The translations under genes and the position numbers were made by a program. This document shows, piece after piece, positions 19,131 to 29,356 of a stretch of 64,000 bases of DNA. A model generated the notes under the pieces. That model made no database searches. It was not told the DNA's origin and saw only the letters and a list, made by a program, of their open reading frames with translations. The stretch spans positions 2,888,501 through 2,952,500 of the forward strand of contig NZ_ARWE01000001.1 in NCBI RefSeq assembly GCF_000384395.1, written 5' to 3'. The DNA is from Geopsychrobacter electrodiphilus DSM 16401 (GTDB taxonomy: Bacteria; Desulfobacterota; Desulfuromonadia; Desulfuromonadales; Geopsychrobacteraceae). Positions within the stretch are counted from its first letter, which is position 1. Every line of letters starts with the position of its first letter.

Positions 19131-19583
19131 TTAAGCGCTCAGGGCACGGGTCAGTATCCGATCGAGCTGATTGGCGAAGGATTGGCGATCCGCACTGCTG
19201 AAACTGGCCGGCCCGCCGGTTTCAACCCCGTTATTGCGCAACTCTTCCATGAAATTCCGCATGGAAAGCCGCGCCCCGATATTTTCCGGGGTATAAATTT
19301 CACCTCGAGGATCGAGCGCAGTCCCGCCCTTTTCGATCACCAGGGAAGCCAGCGGGATATCCGCTGTCACCACCAGATCTCCGGCATCAAGCAAGCGAAC
19401 GATCTCCGCATCTGCAACATCAGCCCCGGCTCCAACCTGCACAGTGCGGATGTAGCAGGACCTGGGCACCGCAATCGGCTTGTTCGCAACCAGCACCAGT
19501 TCCATCTGACGTTTATCTGCAGCGCGGTAAAGCACCTCTTTGATGACCCGCGGACAAGCATCTCCGTCAATCCATATTTTCAT
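19131..19583 (-). CDS. yaiI: YaiI/YqxD family protein (UPF0178)
   Basis: A 150-residue conserved protein. The start [20 protein letters not shown] and the segment [20 protein letters not shown] (in pieces) are characteristic of this family, which has a PIN-like fold with acidic residues that could bind metal. Biochemical function is not established. It is convergent with the exported protein gene, 22 bases away, and has no clear operon partner. Confidence 0.88.
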   Translation of the reverse strand: MKIWIDGDACPRVIKEVLYRAADKRQMELVLVANKPIAVPRSCYIRTVQVGAGADVADAEIVRLLDAGDLVVTADIPLASLVIEKGGTALDPRGEIYTPENIGARLSMRNFMEELRNNGVETGGPASFSSADRQSFANQLDRILTRALSA

Positions 19584-19662
19584 TCAACGTCCAAACTTTC
19601 ATGTGAAGTTTTGCCATAAACTATGGCGATTCAATGGGAACACAACAGAACCCGCCGTCAAT

Positions 19663-20058
19663 TCACCAGCCAACACCCTCTCTGTTCAACTCGGACAGCT
19701 GATCATTGAGGGTCCAGTAATCGTAGATGATGCCGAGCAGGAAGACGCCCCCGGTCAGCAGATACACCAGCCCTGTCAACCACTTTTTTTGGTAAAAACG
19801 ATGTACCCCGAACAGCCCGAGAAAGGTGAGGAGTATCCAGGCCAGATCATAGTTAAGCCCCCCCTGGACAAAGACCTCATCGGCCTTTGCCTGCATCCCA
19901 GGAATCAGCAACAGATCAACCAGCCAGCCGATAAAGAAAAACCCCAGGGTGAAAAAATAGATGGTTCCGCTCACCGGGCGCCCGTAATAAAACCGGTGGG
20001 CTCCAATGAAGCCGAAGATCCACAACAGGTAACCGACCAGCAAAGAGTGTGATTTCAT
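19663..20058 (-). CDS. TM2-domain membrane protein
   Basis: A 131-residue protein with two TM2-like units. Each has a GxHRFYxxR/K motif: GAHRFYYGRPVSGT near residue 19 and GVHRFYQKKWLTGL near 84, each followed by hydrophobic segments. TM2 proteins are small membrane proteins of uncertain role. Its start overlaps the end of the redoxin gene by 4 bases, so both are translated from one message. Confidence 0.83.
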   Translation of the reverse strand: MKSHSLLVGYLLWIFGFIGAHRFYYGRPVSGTIYFFTLGFFFIGWLVDLLLIPGMQAKADEVFVQGGLNYDLAWILLTFLGLFGVHRFYQKKWLTGLVYLLTGGVFLLGIIYDYWTLNDQLSELNREGVGW

Positions 20059-21146
20059 TTGGTACTCACCTTCAAATATCCAGTAGCTTCAAGTTCTTTA
20101 AGCAGCGCTCGTCCCTGATCAAGACTGTTGAAGATAATCGCCGAGGTCATGGTCGCGCGCGAGATGGCATCAACCTGCGGATCAAAATTCCAGTGCTTTT
20201 TAAGAGAACCGCCTATCAAGAGCTGACGCATTTTACTACGCTCCTCCGAGTTCCACTCGATGTTGCCGTAACGGGTCAGATGCAGGGGTTCGAAGGCGAT
20301 CACCTTCCCCTGTACATCGAACAGATAATAAAAATGGACATTGTGGCAAACGTCACAGATGGCCGAACGCGCCAGCACCTCGGCAAACAGCGGGCGCCCC
20401 GCGACAATGCCGCGATACACCCGGCGCTTGCTGGGCAAGGTCAACTCTTTAAATTCGCTCAGCGCGCCAAAGGCAGAGAAGCTCTTACGAATCCTTGCGG
20501 CCATGAGGTCGGGAGGGAGAAAGGCCTCAACGGTTGTCTCCCCACCTTCGTTATCAATCGGCAGGCTGGAAAACTCCGTTACCGGCAATGCAAGAGTTTC
20601 TTTGAGATAGGAAAACAGGTCCGCAATCTCCTTGTCTTCACCCAGATGCGACCCGGCGACGTACCCCTGCTTCCCGCTATCCTTGCGCACGTAGATCGAA
20701 AAAGGGGTCGGCCCGCCGCCGACAGCAGCGTGCATCTTGAAACTCAGGTCGGAAACTATCGGAAAATCGACCGCGTAGATATCCACAAAATCTTCAATCT
20801 GCTCGGCGTTGTTGCCGACGGCGATACCGAGCATCTTGATCCGGCCACGCGTTTTAGGATCGTTCTGGATCAACGAAAACAGTTTGCCATAAGGGAGGGT
20901 CTGCTTTTGGCAGTGCGGACAGAGGACGTTGAGGATTTCCACCAGCACAATTTCCCCGGACACCTGACTGAGGGTGAAGGTCTTGCCTGGAACCAAACCA
21001 AGATATGATCGCGCTTCCATGCTCAATGGCTGCGGCAGGGCGATTTCAGGAAAAGGCTCCCCCATGTCGATTCGATGAGCGGCAAATGCGGCCGTTTGTA
21101 ATAACATCAGGAGCAAGCAGATAAAAAATGTTATTTTTTTCGACAT
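20055..21146 (-). CDS. exported redoxin with CxxCH and FMN-binding-like C-terminus
   Basis: A 363-residue periplasmic or membrane-anchored protein. A signal sequence (residues 1-22) is followed by an AhpC/TlpA-like thioredoxin domain with the active site CPHC near residue 76 and the cis-Pro region GGPTPFSIYV near 147. The C-terminal third contains CDVCH, a possible c-heme site (near residue 267), and DAISRATMTSAIIF near 330, which resembles the [ST]GA[ST]x[ST] flavinylation motif of FMN_bind domains but has R in place of G. The combination suggests membrane-side electron transfer. Whether heme or flavin is really bound is unproven. Confidence 0.78.
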   Translation of the reverse strand: MSKKITFFICLLLMLLQTAAFAAHRIDMGEPFPEIALPQPLSMEARSYLGLVPGKTFTLSQVSGEIVLVEILNVLCPHCQKQTLPYGKLFSLIQNDPKTRGRIKMLGIAVGNNAEQIEDFVDIYAVDFPIVSDLSFKMHAAVGGGPTPFSIYVRKDSGKQGYVAGSHLGEDKEIADLFSYLKETLALPVTEFSSLPIDNEGGETTVEAFLPPDLMAARIRKSFSAFGALSEFKELTLPSKRRVYRGIVAGRPLFAEVLARSAICDVCHNVHFYYLFDVQGKVIAFEPLHLTRYGNIEWNSEERSKMRQLLIGGSLKKHWNFDPQVDAISRATMTSAIIFNSLDQGRALLKELEATGYLKVSTK

Positions 21147-21169
21147 GTCCCACCTCGCTTGATGCAGGT

Positions 21170-22315
21170 TCAGCGTTTGGAAAGAACCTGAGAATCATCC
21201 ATTTTATAAGTTTTAGGAAGCAACACCCAGAGCTGCCCCTGGCTCTTCATCCGACCGGCCAGTTCTCCGGCGTCGGCACCCATTCCCCAGAAGAAATCAG
21301 CCCGCACACGGCCCTTGATCGCTCCCCCGGTATCCTGCGCCACCATCAGCCGATTCAAAGGTTCGTCACTGTCCGGGCGTTGAGTTGCCAGGAACACCGG
21401 CGCTCCGAGAGGGATGGAGCGACGATCGACGGCGAGACTCCGTTCGGCGGTGAGGGGGACTCCCAGGGCGCCCGGCGGCGACTCGACCCCTTCGGGCAGC
21501 TCCCGAAAAAAGACATAGCTGGGATTTTCATCCAACAGCTTGCGCCCGGCCTCCGGGTTTTGCGCCACCCAGCTGCGGATATTCTGCATCGACATCTGAT
21601 CGCGAGTCATCGCGCCCCGCTCGAGCAGCAGCTTGCCGATGGAACGGTAGGGGCGCCCGTTTTGATCGGCGTAATTGAGCATCACTTTCTCGCCATCCGG
21701 CAGCAGAATACGTCCGCTCCCCTGAATGTGCAGAAAAAAGAGCTCAACCGGATCGGCGACCCAGAAGAGTTCATTCCCTGCCAGGGGGTTGTTAGCCCCA
21801 TCGATCTGACCACGATCAAAGTAAGGGACGACGCGATGCCCTTCGACCCGCCCCCGCAGTCGATACCCCGCAAGTTCGGGATAGACGTCAGCCAGGTCAA
21901 CCGTCAGCAGATCGTCCGGTTGCCGATATAGCGGATATTTGAAATGATCGTCTGGCGTACGGCTCCCTTCGAGTTCAGGGACGTAATAACCGGTGATCGT
22001 CCCGCTGTCACTGCCATCTTCATTGATCAGTTGCCAGGGGGTGAAAAAATCTTCAAAGAAGTGTCGCGCCGCCTGCTCATCCGCCGCCGGAATCATCAGG
22101 GCTTCATTACAGACCTGAGCCCATTGCTCACGCTTAGCGATGACATTGCAGCTATTCAGGAAGGTCTCCAGAGCGGCCGCTGGAGTCCCCTCCTGCCACA
22201 GGGGAAGATCAGCAAAACCGGCAGTGCGCAAGGGGGCTGCGATAGGTGGGGGCACGGGTACCCTGGCGCAACCGGCCAGGAACAATAAAAAAAGACACAA
22301 ACGGAGCAGTTTCAT
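21170..22315 (-). CDS. mltA: membrane-bound lytic murein transglycosylase A
   Basis: A 381-residue outer-membrane lipoprotein that cleaves peptidoglycan to 1,6-anhydro-muropeptides. The lipobox LAGC is at residues 13-16. The MltA domain contains ITGYYVPELEGSR and PYFDRGQIDG, and the C-terminal 3D domain has VAQDTGGAIKGRVRADFFWG, where the first Asp corresponds to the catalytic residue of E. coli MltA. The length is normal. It is followed 24 bases later by the redoxin gene on the same strand. Confidence 0.93.
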   Translation of the reverse strand: MKLLRLCLFLLFLAGCARVPVPPPIAAPLRTAGFADLPLWQEGTPAAALETFLNSCNVIAKREQWAQVCNEALMIPAADEQAARHFFEDFFTPWQLINEDGSDSGTITGYYVPELEGSRTPDDHFKYPLYRQPDDLLTVDLADVYPELAGYRLRGRVEGHRVVPYFDRGQIDGANNPLAGNELFWVADPVELFFLHIQGSGRILLPDGEKVMLNYADQNGRPYRSIGKLLLERGAMTRDQMSMQNIRSWVAQNPEAGRKLLDENPSYVFFRELPEGVESPPGALGVPLTAERSLAVDRRSIPLGAPVFLATQRPDSDEPLNRLMVAQDTGGAIKGRVRADFFWGMGADAGELAGRMKSQGQLWVLLPKTYKMDDSQVLSKR

Positions 22316-22529
22316 CAGGTCTCCAGATTAAAGATGCGCGCTCAGTATAGCCAATACGCCCGGTCAGAAGCCAGCCCTTCCACCATCAAGGACAGATAAG
22401 CTGTCTAATCCAAATTTTCGCTATCCAAAGCTTGTCATTTTTTTTTGCGAGGCGCAGGCATATATCAATAAGACAGCGCCCTGAAAAACAACTGCAGAGC
22501 GAAAGATTCAAATTTGGCCAACGCCATCA

Positions 22530-24713
<2,184 letters not shown>

Positions 24714-24827
24714 GAAAGGACCAATGGGAAAAAGGAACACTGGCAAGAAAATCGGACTAGCAGGGATTCTTTCACAGGCTCATGCCGAATTCAACCAGCG
24801 TCGTAAGAAACAATCCTCTTGCATCAC

Positions 24828-24860
24828 AAAAAAAGACCCCATCTTGCGACGGGATCTTTT
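24828..24860 (-). terminator. intrinsic terminator after ilvC
   Basis: Read on the minus strand: AAAAGATCCC, loop of ten, GGGGTCTTTT and a run of T. One T-G wobble in the stem. It lies 25 bases after the ilvC stop. Confidence 0.8.
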
Positions 24861-24885
24861 CCATTAATCTCTATGTTGCTAGTGC

Positions 24886-26364
24886 TCAGGCAGAGGCGAT
24901 CGCCTGCATGCCGTTCATGGCGGCGCGCAGCTCCTGACCGACTTCTTCAATCAGGTGTTCGCGGATTTCGGCGTTGAGTTCGACCAGAGTCTGGTTGTCG
25001 ATGTAGTTATCCTTGGCGTCCAGTCCTTTGCCAATAACGTCGGTATCGAGGTGGGACATGAAATCCTTCAACAGCGGCACACAAGCGTGGGCAAAGAGGT
25101 AGCAGCCGTACTCAGCGGTATCGGAGATAATCCGGTTCATTTCGTAAAGTTTCTTGCGGGCGATGGTGTTAGCGATCAGCGGGGTCTCGTGCAGGGACTC
25201 GTAGTAAGCTGATTCCGGCTCGATGCCCGACATCACCATGGTTTCGAAGGCCAGTTCAACGCCAGCCTTGACCATGGCAATCATCAGAATCCCCTTGTCG
25301 AAATATTCCTGTTCAGAGATCTCACCGGCGGCCTCGGTCTTCTCGAAAACGGTCTGGCCGGTCTGCTCACGCCAGGTCAACAGGTTAATGTCGTCGTTGG
25401 CCCAGTCGGCCATCATGGTTTTGGAAAATTCGCCGGAGAGGATGTCGTCCATGTGCTTTTCGAACAGCGGGCGCATGATATCTTTCAGGTCTTCAGCCAG
25501 TTCGAACGCTTCCAGTTTGGCCGGATTGCCGAGACGATCCATCATGTTGGTGATGCCACCCTGCTTAAGCGCTTCGGTGATGGTCTCCCAGCCGTATTGA
25601 ATTAGTTTGACGGCATAGGGAGCCTCGATACCGTTTTCGACCATCTTGTCGAAACAGAGCAGCGAACCAGCCTGGAGCATGCCGCAGAGAATGGTCTGTT
25701 CGCCCATCAGGTCGGATTTGACCTCGGCGACGAAGGAGGATTCGAGAACGCCGGCGCGATCGCCGCCTTGGGCCGAACAGAGCGCCTTGGCGATCTCCAG
25801 ACCGTCGTTATTGGGGTTGTTCTCGCCGTGAACAGCGATCAGGGTCGGTACGCCGAAGCCGCGCACGTACTCGGCGCGAACTTCTGTGCCCGGGCATTTG
25901 GGGGCGACCATGATAACGGTCAGGTCGGAACGGATCTTGGTGCCCTCTTCGACTATGTTAAAGCCGTGGGCATAGCTGAAGGTGGCGCCCTGCTTCATCA
26001 GGGGGACAACGGTTTTAACCACGTCGGTGTGCTGCTTGTCGGGAGCCAGGTTCATAACGATGTCGGCGGTCGGCAACAGCTCTTCGTAGCTGCCGACGGT
26101 GAAGCCGTTTTCGGTGGCGTTGAGGTATGACTGACGTTTTTCGGCGATCGCCTCGGCACGCAGGGTGTAGGAGACGTCAAGACCGCTGTCGCGCATATTC
26201 AGCCCCTGATTCAGACCCTGGGCACCGCAACCGACGATGACGATCTTTTTGCCTTTGGCATACTCGCAGCCGCCTGAAAATTCTTCGGCATCCATGAAAC
26301 GACAGGTCCCGAGTTCTTGAATTTTTTGAGCAAAGGGGAGCGAATTGAAATAATTTTGCGCCAT
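24886..26364 (-). CDS. ilvC: ketol-acid reductoisomerase, class II (long form)
   Basis: The second step of valine/isoleucine synthesis: isomerises and reduces acetohydroxy acids with NADPH and Mg2+. At 492 residues it is the long, enterobacterial-type class II enzyme, while most bacteria use a form of about 330. It starts [11 protein letters not shown] and has [19 protein letters not shown], near-identical in pattern to E. coli IlvC, and two KARI_C copies ([22 protein letters not shown]). The ATG at 26364 follows AGGAGAAATCTC; a longer frame upstream lacks support. The divergent ilvY beside it repeats the E. coli arrangement, which suggests transfer of the pair. Confidence 0.95.
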   Translation of the reverse strand: MAQNYFNSLPFAQKIQELGTCRFMDAEEFSGGCEYAKGKKIVIVGCGAQGLNQGLNMRDSGLDVSYTLRAEAIAEKRQSYLNATENGFTVGSYEELLPTADIVMNLAPDKQHTDVVKTVVPLMKQGATFSYAHGFNIVEEGTKIRSDLTVIMVAPKCPGTEVRAEYVRGFGVPTLIAVHGENNPNNDGLEIAKALCSAQGGDRAGVLESSFVAEVKSDLMGEQTILCGMLQAGSLLCFDKMVENGIEAPYAVKLIQYGWETITEALKQGGITNMMDRLGNPAKLEAFELAEDLKDIMRPLFEKHMDDILSGEFSKTMMADWANDDINLLTWREQTGQTVFEKTEAAGEISEQEYFDKGILMIAMVKAGVELAFETMVMSGIEPESAYYESLHETPLIANTIARKKLYEMNRIISDTAEYGCYLFAHACVPLLKDFMSHLDTDVIGKGLDAKDNYIDNQTLVELNAEIREHLIEEVGQELRAAMNGMQAIASA

Positions 26365-26447
26365 GAGATTTCTCCTGATTTTATGGTGATAAGGGACTTT
26401 AAATGGCTGGAAAAGATTTTTAATCCTCTCACTATACGCAATCTCTA

Positions 26448-26499
26448 GTGTTGCGTAAATTGATTTGTTATGTATACAGTATTGCAATTATCGCAACAC
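26448..26499. promoter_or_regulatory. IlvY-type operator region between ilvC and ilvY
   Basis: The gap contains an interrupted inverted repeat GTGTTGCG (26448-26455) / CGCAACAC (26492-26499) and a LysR-type box TTGCAATTATCGCAA (26482-26496), which has TTGC/GCAA arms and fits T-N11-A. In E. coli, IlvY binds tandem operators between the same two genes and activates ilvC when acetohydroxy acids are present. The role here is inferred from this arrangement. Confidence 0.55.
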
Positions 26500-26515
26500 A
26501 AAAAGGAATGAGTGA

Positions 26516-27400
26516 TTGGATAACCGCGAACTGGAAATATTTCTGACGCTGGCTGATCTGCTCCATTTCGGCCGGGCCAGCCAGGCCTGCAACCTGAGCG
26601 CGTCGGCCCTGACAAGAACGATTCAACGCCTGGAGGAACAGGTCGAACAGCCCTTGTTTCTGCGCGACAACCGGACCGTCACCCTGTCTACGGCGGGGGA
26701 GCAATTCCGCATCTACGCCCGGCAGTCACTGCAGGACTGGCAACAGTTTCAGACCGCGCTCAAAACGGAACAGGCGGTCGCCGGAACTCTCACAATTTAT
26801 GCCTCGATAACCGCCGTCTACAGTCTGCTCCCCGATCTGCTCGAATCTTACCGCAACCTCTACCCTGAGGTCCAACTCGACCTGCGCACCGGCACCGCTG
26901 AGCAGGCGGTCGCCCAGGTGCAGACCGGCGAGATCGACCTGGCCGTAGCCGCCCTGCCTGACAGGAATCGCTCACAGATCGAATTTCTGCCGATCACCAC
27001 GACGCCGCTGGTCTTTATTGCACCGCTTCAACACGAACATTCAATGGCTGTGACTGTGGAGGGGAAGCTGGACCTGGCGCGGGCGCCTCTGGTTTTGCCC
27101 CAGGCGGGACTGTCGCGGCGGCGGCTCGACAAGTGGCTCAAGAGCAACCGCATCACCCCGAATATCAGTTCTGAGGTCTCCGGCAATGAGGCGATCATTC
27201 CTATGGTCCGGCTCGGCTGCGGGGTCGGCGTTGTGCCGCAGCTGGTCCTGGAGCGCAGCCCCTTCCGCGATGAGGTGCAGATCCTGGGAAATGCTCCCCG
27301 GCTGGAACCCTATGTAGTTGGGCTCTGTTCGACGAAACGCAACCTGCAGCGCTCCAGTGTGCAGGCCTTTTGGGGCCTGGCTGAAGAACGATCTCTTTAA
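26516..27400 (+). CDS. ilvY: LysR-type activator of ilvC
   Basis: A 294-residue LysR-family regulator. The N-terminal helix-turn-helix (about residues 1-60, LHFGRASQACNLSASALTRTI...) and QPLFLRDNRTVTL are close in pattern to E. coli IlvY. The effector domain follows from about residue 90, ending GVGVVPQLVLERS. The TTG at 26516 is the start, with AAGGA eight bases upstream. Divergent from ilvC across a 151-base region with operator-like repeats, so its target is very likely ilvC and itself. Confidence 0.9.
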   Translation: MDNRELEIFLTLADLLHFGRASQACNLSASALTRTIQRLEEQVEQPLFLRDNRTVTLSTAGEQFRIYARQSLQDWQQFQTALKTEQAVAGTLTIYASITAVYSLLPDLLESYRNLYPEVQLDLRTGTAEQAVAQVQTGEIDLAVAALPDRNRSQIEFLPITTTPLVFIAPLQHEHSMAVTVEGKLDLARAPLVLPQAGLSRRRLDKWLKSNRITPNISSEVSGNEAIIPMVRLGCGVGVVPQLVLERSPFRDEVQILGNAPRLEPYVVGLCSTKRNLQRSSVQAFWGLAEERSL

Positions 27401-27534
27401 TCTCTGACATATCGGCCACCTCCAACTGAGAGCGGGAGGGTTCTCTTTGCCGGTATTCAGGAACGTCTTGACGGGCTATTTTGCTCGACCTAGATTGACA
27501 ACAATTTACATTTTTTGCGTGTGAGGTGATTTCA

Positions 27535-29001
27535 TTGGGGCAACAAATAATCTTTAAAAACGTAACCGCGCGAATCAGCGCTAACCTCAGCCTGAATGAT
27601 ATTACGCTCAACCTCGGTCCTGATGAACACTGGGCGATTGTCGGGGCGAATGGCTCCGGAAAATCCTCGGTCGGGAAGCTGCTCTGTAATCGGCTAAAGA
27701 TCCACTCCGGCACTGCGATCACTGCGCAAAGATCGGAATTTATCTCTTTCGAGCAGGTCATTGAGATTCTTGATTTTGAACGTTACAACGATGATTCAGA
27801 CTTTCTCGACCGCATCGATCATGGCACCCCGGTGCGCGAGTTTATCCTGGGGAAGCAGGTCGATGACGACTCTGCGCTGCTTGAGTTGGCGAAGAAGATG
27901 AAATTTTTGCCCCTGCTCGAGCGTGGCATCCGGTTTTTGTCCACCGGGGAGATGCGCAAGGTGGTCATCTGCAAGGCTTTGCTCCAAAAACCGCAACTGC
28001 TGGTGCTGGATGAGCCCTTTGATGGGTTGGATTTGGAATCCAGAGCTATCCTGCACGAGCTCATCTCGGACATCATCGCTAAGGGGATCAAGGTTGTCCT
28101 GCTGCTGAACCGCTTCAGCGAAATTCTGCCCGAGATAACGCACATCGCCTACGTGAAAGACTGCAGCATATTTATCTCCGGCGCCAAACAGGAGCTAATG
28201 CAATCCGCGGCCCTGCAGCGTCTGCACTCTTTTCACAGCACGCTTCCGCGCAGCTTGCCGAAGATTGATGGTTCCACGCTCCCCGCGCGCCTGGATGCCG
28301 ATGTTCCTCTGATCGAAATGCGCGATGTTGAGGTGCGCTACGCGGAAAAATATGTGCTTAACAAGCTCAGCTGGACGGTAAAACCTGGAGAACACTGGCA
28401 GATCTCGGGGCCGAACGGGGCCGGGAAATCGACCTTGTTAAATCTGATCAGCGGGGATAATACCCAGGCCTATGCCAACGACATCAGATTGTTCGGGCGC
28501 AAAAAGGGGAGCGGGGAGAGCGTCTGGGAGATCAAAAAGCGCATCGGCCTGGTCTCCTCAACCCTGCAGCAGAACTACGGACTCAGGGTCTCGGTGACAA
28601 CCGTAGGAATCTCCGGTTTTTTTGATTCGATCGGGGTTTATCAAAAACCCACATCCCAACAGCAGGATATCGTCCTTGAATGGCTGAGGATCCTGCACAT
28701 GGAAAACCGCCGCAATGATCCCTTTCGCAGTCTGTCTTATGGCGAACAGCGGCTCGTCCTGCTGGCCCGAGCCATGGTCAAACAACCACAGCTGTTGATC
28801 CTGGATGAACCCTGCCAGGGGCTTGATGACGTCAATCGGGCCATGGTCTTGAAGCTTATCGATCACCTTGGAACAATCGGAACCACCCAGATTCTGTATG
28901 TGACACATCATCCGGAAGATCGCATCCCCTGTACGACAAACCATCTGTCGCTCGTACCCGCCGAGCAAGGTGGGTACACCGCACTTATAGAGTATTCCTA
29001 A
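27535..29001 (+). CDS. ModF/PhrA-like dual ABC ATPase
   Basis: About 488 residues with two ABC ATPase domains in one chain. Walker A motifs GANGSGKSS (near residue 41) and GPNGAGKST (near 296); signature-like segments LSTGEMRK and LSYGEQRLV; Walker B LLVLDEPFDG and LLILDEPCQG. No membrane segments. The arrangement and length match E. coli ModF (PhrA), once linked to photoreactivation and molybdate regulation; real function is unclear. A TTG at 27535 follows GTGAGGTGATTTCA and is preferred to a GTG at 27526 that lacks a ribosome-binding site. No modABC genes are near. Confidence 0.83.
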   Translation: MGQQIIFKNVTARISANLSLNDITLNLGPDEHWAIVGANGSGKSSVGKLLCNRLKIHSGTAITAQRSEFISFEQVIEILDFERYNDDSDFLDRIDHGTPVREFILGKQVDDDSALLELAKKMKFLPLLERGIRFLSTGEMRKVVICKALLQKPQLLVLDEPFDGLDLESRAILHELISDIIAKGIKVVLLLNRFSEILPEITHIAYVKDCSIFISGAKQELMQSAALQRLHSFHSTLPRSLPKIDGSTLPARLDADVPLIEMRDVEVRYAEKYVLNKLSWTVKPGEHWQISGPNGAGKSTLLNLISGDNTQAYANDIRLFGRKKGSGESVWEIKKRIGLVSSTLQQNYGLRVSVTTVGISGFFDSIGVYQKPTSQQQDIVLEWLRILHMENRRNDPFRSLSYGEQRLVLLARAMVKQPQLLILDEPCQGLDDVNRAMVLKLIDHLGTIGTTQILYVTHHPEDRIPCTTNHLSLVPAEQGGYTALIEYS

Positions 29002-29356
29002 GGGCGCAGGGTGTGGCCGCAGGCGCACATATTTTCTTAAAATTATCGGGTTGCATATGCTATCCCCCTCCCCCGAAGTTAACCCTCTTTCTTTCTGGTT
29101 CCCTATTTAATGAATAGTGCGTTAAGCTTTATCTTCTCCTCTGACCCGGAATGTCAATGATGGCTCAATTCGAATAACCGATTAACAGTAGCCGACCGAG
29201 ATCATTAACATCGCCAGGTTGAGCAACGTGAATCCATTGGGTATACCGGCCGAAACAGAGGCAATACGTCAGGGAGGCATCAGCAGAGGAGTCTGGCTCG
29301 CGTACGAGGTTCGCCCTGGCTTTGAGTGTCCGTAACATCACGATGTAAGGAGTACC
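29002..29356 (+). other. 355-base leader region of kup
   Basis: No gene. It contains the 3' end of the ModF-like unit without a clear terminator, an AT-rich stretch near 29100-29150 that may include a promoter, and from about 29158 the structured candidate described separately. Confidence 0.5.
29158..29282 (+). ncRNA. possible c-di-AMP (ydaO/yuaA) riboswitch upstream of kup
   Basis: TGATG (29157-29161) can pair with CATCA (29278-29282), closing a domain of about 125 bases. Inside are GTAGCCGACCGAGATCATTA, ATCGCCAGG, CGTGAATCC, GGGTATACCGGCCGAA and ATACGTCAGGGAGGC in that order, which echo conserved ydaO blocks (GGGTGAATCC, CCGAA, CCGTCAGCTAAC, AGGC). Known ydaO elements frequently control potassium transporters, and kup lies 75 bases downstream. 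The match is only partial (the GGGG and AGCTAAC blocks are poor), so this is a candidate. Confidence 0.35.

Noticed and set aside
22379-22405. CACCATCAAGGACAG with a small hairpin, resembling the leader-hairpin repeat
   Set aside because: Only the CACCATCA core is shared, the hairpin is five or six bases, and it lies in the upstream region of mltA rather than after a gene.
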